In this document: positions 59,430-64,000 of the stretch, piece by piece
Position numbering within the stretch: position 1 is the stretch's first letter
How the letters are laid out: each line of letters begins with the position of its first letter
Origin: Tretioscincus oriximinensis
Taxonomy: Eukaryota; Chordata; Lepidosauria; Squamata; Gymnophthalmidae
NCBI GenBank assembly: GCA_022410635.1
Contig: JAJVDF010000189.1
Coordinates: 1,840,483 to 1,904,482, forward strand
Length of the DNA: 64,000 nucleotides
Reading direction: 5' to 3'
Notes under the pieces: generated by a model
Told to the model about the DNA's origin: nothing
Seen by the model: the letters and a program-made list of their open reading frames with translations, nothing else
The model's database searches: none
Made by a program: the position numbers and the translations under genes

Positions 59430-59590
59430 CTCCAGAGGCACTCAAAAGATCTTACAATAGCCTTCTATTCTTCCTTCACAACAGGTATCTTGTGAAGTAG
59501 GTGGAGGTGAGAGATTCACCTAAGGTGGCTTTATGTAGAGTGATGAACTGGGAGACTACCAACATAAAGAAGAGCTAATCGCATATTCCC
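59430..59590 (-). mobile_element. Decayed tRNA-type SINE
   Basis: 'cttcacaacaggtatcttgtgaagtaggtggaggtgagag' and 'gaactgggagactaccaacataaagaagagctaa' parallel the minus-strand SINE at 11679-11936. Promoter boxes are not recognisable. Confidence 0.45.
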
Positions 59591-60128
59591 AAGCTCTTCA
59601 GAAGAAAAACAAATTATAAACACAATAAATAAAGTTCCAAAGGTTTACTTCTGACTTTTACATTAGGAAGTGTTAATTTGTCCATTTCAATTAGATCAAT
59701 CCATTTAATAAATCAGTTCTCTGCTATGGGAGTTCATTTTTCTTCCTATCTCTGTTACATAAACTTACTGCTATAATAATTCAATGTAGCAACACACTAA
59801 TAGCAAAACCTTTCCAAATTTGAACTTCTATCCAGTTTTTTAGATTCATATAGAATATATGTTTGAATTTTACATTTTGCGCTTTGAAAACATACACAGA
59901 ATCAAAGGAAGGAGAATTTTGTCAAATGCATTTACTAGTAAGAATACTGCTTTTTATATCATCATTTAAGCCTCAATCAATCCAAAGCCTTCTGTATCTA
60001 CAGCGGAATATGAACGCATAGAAATGAATGGAAATACTGGATGAGCTTTTCTTCATCATTTTGCTCTCTAATGTACTTTATTCTTCTGGAAACTGAACTT
60101 TGTTTTTTCAATTTTATCATTTCCAAAG

Positions 60129-60294
60129 GTGTGTGGTGGAAAAAGCCGTTGATGAGCAGCTTGTGTTCAAGCTTACAATCTCTGAGAAAGAGAGCATGGT
60201 TTATTATCGCACCGTGAATGGGCTGCAGCCACCGATAAAAGTAATGACACTGGGGAGAATTCTTGTGAAGGAATGGAATCATCTAAGCGTGCAG
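60129..60294 (+). CDS. USH2A: USH2A exon 3, laminin G-like domain
   Basis: Continues the usherin N-terminal laminin G-like domain. The first base completes the Met codon left by exon 2 and the frame reads CVVEKAVDEQLVFKLTISEK, then MVYYRTVNGLQPPIKVMTLG and RILVKEWNHLSVQ, matching human usherin with a handful of substitutions. Boundaries are TTTCCAAAG|G and GTGCAG|GTGAGA. Its length of 166 bases equals the human exon 3 as I recall, and it ends in phase 0. No disruption is seen. The acceptor is somewhat weak at -3 (A) but is the only one that keeps the frame. A short CA run follows in intron 3. Confidence 0.97.
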
Positions 60295-60867
60295 GTGAGA
60301 AACATACTAATACACACACACACAGCTAAAGTGGATGAAGTTTTGAACTACAGGAGAGGAAATCATTGAAGAGTTTGATGCAGGATGTATTGGCAAGGGA
60401 GCTTGGTAGGATCTACACAGTGCAGGAGTAGTTCCAGGGAAAAAGCATTTCACCCACTTGAATATGCAAATCTACTTATGAAACTATTGTAGGTCCCTTC
60501 CAAAATATGCTGCCAGCAGAATGCTGTGAAATTGATTCATTAATCAGCTCAGAGGCTAACAGCTCAATCACATCTAGAGGGGCTCTCTGCCCAAAGTGCA
60601 GCTCTTTTATACTGTGGCCCCAGGTTCTTTAACCAATGGGCTTTTAACTTTGGCCTCTTCCAGAATGTTCTATAAGTTGGACCAATAGACAATTGGTGTT
60701 CTCCTTTTTGATCATTTGAATTCCAGGTGCCACTAATATGTAAACAACCAATGATCCTAACTATCAACAGCTTTAACCCTTTGTGGCAGGGAGCAGCAAG
60801 AATCCTCACAGGTATCCTGTACATAGAGGCCATTAAAAAAAGGAGAAGACTGAGGAAACTTTCTTCT
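60295..60867 (+). other. USH2A: USH2A intron 3, first part
   Basis: Donor GTGAGA, a (CA) run at 60312-60324, then unique-looking DNA with nothing recognised. Confidence 0.6.
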
Positions 60868-61192
60868 GCCTGTGGAATTTACTTCTTGAAGAGGTAGAGG
60901 TAGCTAACAGCTTGGATAGTTTCAAGACAGGAATAGACAGGTTCATGGACACCAAGGGTATAAATGGATACTGGGATGGATGTCTGGATGTTGCCTCCGG
61001 GATGCTGCCTCCGGGATGGAGCCACAGGCAGGACTCCTGGAATACCATTTGCAGGGAGTCATGAACAGGAGCATATTTTGCTTTCCTCTGTTCGGACTGC
61101 AAGGTGCATCTGGTGGGCCTGTATGTGACACAGAGTGCTGGATGGGCTGTGGCCTGATCTGTTATGGCCTGATCTTCTTATGTTTCTTCCCT
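60868..61192 (+). mobile_element. CR1-type LINE, 3' end
   Basis: Coding end (LWNLLLEEVEVANSLDSFKT-like) and 3'UTR. The block 'tgcctccgggatg' is duplicated in tandem (60990-61017) compared with other copies. The tail is damaged (CTTCTTATGTTTCTT). Confidence 0.88.
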
Positions 61193-62605
61193 ACTTCTGC
61201 CTCATGTAGGTTCCTGGGTCATTGAGAATTGTGCAGAAATAAGGCTAATTTTTAGCATAATTTCTTGCATATCCCTAAAGGACCCAGGCAGGCACTTTGA
61301 AGCTGAGAATCGTTTGCATTTTTGCTTTGAAATCAGCATGTAAAGAATGCTTTCATGGTTATGTCCAAAATATTCTCTTTTTTGGCATCATATCCCTTTA
61401 TAGAGGGTTATCCACATTATAAAATCAGGGATAGAACTTTGGACCTTTTAATAGCTATAGAAGAAAATGTTTTTCACCACATGTTGCTGCTGCTCCTGGG
61501 AGAAAAATCACTTTTTCACACCCATACAGGTCCAAAGCTGTATTCCAGATTTTATGTGGGAAGCCTAATTTATACCCCTATAAAAGACTATGCTTTTATT
61601 TCTGTCATGCACAATTATGATGGTGTTCCACACAAGATTTTCCTTTGTGCTAAGAGATCTGCCATCTCTTTTTCTATTGCTATAGCTCTTTTACCAGTAC
61701 TTCTAAGGGTTAAACATTTCTAATCTTGGCCATTTTATCAACATAGAAATATCAGCCCTCTATTATAAAGCAGCAATCACAAAAAAAATAACTTGTGCAT
61801 CAATGTCTCTATGCATGGTATCATATCTGATAATCACCATGATTTCATCAATTGCTACAAAGAGTTTTAAAAATTGTTTTAACCAATACTGATTTATTGA
61901 TTAGTTGATGGAAAAGGCAATCCAGCTTTTTATTGCTTATTCCATACACACTACTTTTTAATTATTATTCTAGATATTCTATATCAGAAATAAGTAGCAA
62001 GTGTTCTGCAAATATATGCAGTAACTCTCTTTTGTTAAGAATGATTTTTGATCAATTCCAGATAAATCCATTTTCTCCTTTTATGACTTTCCACCCCCAT
62101 CCCCTCAGCTAACTTTTTTCTCCTTAAGCTATAACAGTAAATTGGTGTGAATAAAATTTTTGGCTTTTGGATTGAAACAGTGACCTTAAGACAAAACTAA
62201 TGGACTTTGCACTCAGAGGATGTTACATTTATGCTATTACTGTCAACTACGTTTTTGTATTGAACTCAAGAGCTGCTAAAAACTGGGATATTTCAGTGAA
62301 AAAGAGGTCATGTTTTCTTAAACTATAATAAATTATTTTCTCCAAAACCAATCTCCAATTGAGGCAGATTGATCAGGTTACAACAATTTCTTCTTTGCTA
62401 GCATTAACTTTTAAGAGGTGGTTGCAGTGAGTCATATTGTGGATTATAGCTGGAATGTAATATTATGTGATCTTATGAAGATATAGATTTAGTTGTCATA
62501 ATTGTCCTGGCCAATAACAAACAGAACCAAGGCGGAACAATGCCAGTCACACAGTTCCAGATTAGAAACCAGATTCTGAGAGTTGTAATAGGAAAATTTA
62601 GGTAG

Positions 62606-62636
62606 AGTGTTCCCTTAATTGTTTTGAGGAGTAAAT
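62606..62636. mobile_element. Half of hairpin MITE, copy 3
   Basis: GTGTTCCCTTAATTGTTTTG followed by AGGAGTA is the right arm of the element seen at 21572 and 21935. No matching left arm is nearby. Confidence 0.55.
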
Positions 62637-62789
62637 AATAATGTAAAAGAAGCCCTGTTGGCCAGGGAACAGCAACCTGTCTCGCACTGCATCCCACCAT
62701 TTCGTTTTGGGCATTCTTGAGAAAAGATAATACTGAAACCTGTTCTTGTGTCTCTGTCAATTATCTGTGTAGAACCTGGAGGCTGTACT

Positions 62790-62990
62790 TAGGCATTCAT
62801 TCTATTAGCCATGTTCTCCATGAGTTTGTCTTAACTCTTGCCTTAGGCCATTCGTGTTGCTTGCTGTCACAATTTTTTCTAATAGCCTGGTGACCTTCTG
62901 GGTGGGGAAAAAATACTTCCCCTTATCAGAACCAATACTTTTGCTCATCAGTGAGAGTGCCCCTATGTTCTAGCGTTGTGCAATCCATTC
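62790..62990 (-). mobile_element. Decayed CR1/L2-like 3' region
   Basis: 'ggtgaccttctgggtggggaaaaaatacttccccttatc' and 'gcccctatgttctagcgttgtgcaat' parallel the reversed CR1 coding end ('tctgggtgaaaaaatatttcc', 'tcctctggtactagtgttgtgtga'). Heavily mutated. Confidence 0.55.
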
Positions 62991-64000
62991 ACTTTTGTCA
63001 CACCTGCATAACTTTACCATTCATAAGACCTGAATCACTGAAGGTACTCATTGTGGGATTGGACTTTTTTCAGGTGCTCTCTTGCATTCACACTGCCCCA
63101 GCCATCCCAGTCACTCTTGGTTGCTGACTGGGAGGAGGCAGCCTTGGCTGCTCCCTTCCAGTCAGTGAACAGTAACAGTGGGAGTGCCCGGGGTGTGAGA
63201 AAGCACCCGAGCAAATAGCTGGACCCTCTCTCGCACTCATGCTCCCCCTGCTGTCATTGCTCACCAAAACCCAAGCCTGCATTTGGGCCTTCTCCACTAG
63301 TTGTTATGTATTACAATCAAGTCGCCTGTTAAAGCCTGTCTTTCCAGGTAGCAAAGGTCTGTGCATTACAAATGGAATTCTTTAATTCCACTCCAGCTAT
63401 ACCTTTCTGCACATTTTTTCACACCCATAGTATCAAAGNCCCTAGTAATGAGAAATGTTTTAATTGGGATTTGATGTGAACTTATTGGAACGCAAACTGT
63501 TTGGGTGAATTTTCAAATGCAAGCTGAATTTTGCATATCTTCTATTTGTCACAAGTTTTACAGATTTCAAGAGATAATTGGAGATTAAGGCTGCATCCGC
63601 AATAAAGCATTGTGTGGACTGATTTATTCCAGAATATCTATGCTTTTTGTAGAATATCCAGTTAGAGTGGAATAAATAAGTGATGTGTGTCTGCAGACTC
63701 AGATTTATTTCAGATTACCTGCCTGCTTTGTTAAAGGGGAAGAATCCAACCCATTGCAAACAGAAGGTGGTTTCTTGATTCTTGAACATAATTCCTTTCT
63801 TGATTCCAAAACACCTATTCCCTGTCAAAGGGAGCTTATATTTTTTTCAGAATTCTGTACCACAAAATAATTAACCATCAACCTTCCTGAAAATCCTGTT
63901 TTGTACCTTCTGCTAATCAGTCATGCCACTGAAAGTAAAGATGGAATAAGACATCCAAAACCGCATCCCTTAAATAATAAGTGAAGGCATAGTGTTAGAT

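Larger units (their letters stand above)
49299..60128 (+). other. USH2A: USH2A intron 2
   Basis: 10.8-kb phase-2 intron. It contains a 2-kb CR1, the E-box-rich dimer at 52.0-52.7 kb, a CR1 interrupted by a fold-back element (54.6-56.3 kb), a purine tract and a separate CR1 with chicken-type sequence (57.2-57.8 kb). 52720-54630 and 57790-59380 show nothing I can name. The acceptor at 60127-60128 is TTTCCAAAG, preceded by a T-rich run. Confidence 0.85.
61193..64000 (+). other. USH2A: USH2A intron 3, continuing to window end
   Basis: Mostly unassigned AT-rich DNA. It includes half of the hairpin MITE at 62606-62636 and a decayed LINE tail near 62790-62990. 63080-63300 is GC-richer with CCCAGTCA..TGACTGGG inverted words but no gene. 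The next USH2A exon is beyond the window. Confidence 0.5.

Noticed and set aside
63088..63297. GC-rich open frame near the window end
   Set aside because: No domain recognised and no splice signals in phase with USH2A exon 3; treated as intron.

Overview
The window looks like a piece of a squamate reptile (lizard or gecko type) chromosome. Two vertebrate genes are recognisable exon by exon, in the same order and orientation as in mammals: the last two coding exons of ESRRG (oestrogen-related receptor gamma) and then the first two coding exons of USH2A (usherin). The repeats support a lepidosaur: Sauria-SINE-like tRNA SINEs with pyrimidine-triplet tails, many CR1 LINEs ending in a tandem octamer (TTCTTATG), and an L1. 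I cannot name the species. Sequence quality is draft-like, with many single ambiguous bases and one 142-base gap inside a GAA repeat.

Layout: 1-7380 is an ESRRG intron (CR1 end, SINE, possible conserved noncoding DNA). 7381-7650 is the penultimate ESRRG coding exon, 7651-15604 the last intron, 15605-15849 the last coding exon with the AF-2 helix, followed by a long AT-rich 3'UTR that probably ends near 19.4 kb. 19.9-47 kb is intergenic and mostly dead transposons: CR1 copies, small hairpin MITEs, SINEs, an L1 split by a SINE, fold-back retroelements, and a CR1 apparently split by hAT-like and tandem-repeat DNA.

At 47.29-47.55 kb is a candidate USH2A 5' end: an RFX X-box, a TATA-like run, an ATOH1-type E-box and a strong splice donor, 1.1 kb upstream of exon 2. 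USH2A exon 2 (start codon at 48814, 485 coding bases) and exon 3 (60129-60294, 166 bases) follow. Intron 2 (about 10.8 kb) holds a 2-kb CR1 with a readable reverse transcriptase region, an E-box-rich tandem dimer, and a CR1 interrupted by a fold-back element flanked by a 17-bp duplication.

ESRRG encodes a nuclear receptor transcription factor and USH2A a large extracellular/membrane protein of hair cells and photoreceptors. They are neighbours by conserved synteny and nothing here suggests they act together. The most notable non-genic structures are three fold-back insertions (40.2, 44.0 and 55.5-56.2 kb), one of them a perfect 166-bp palindrome with an exact 13-bp target duplication, and the promoter-like cluster before USH2A.
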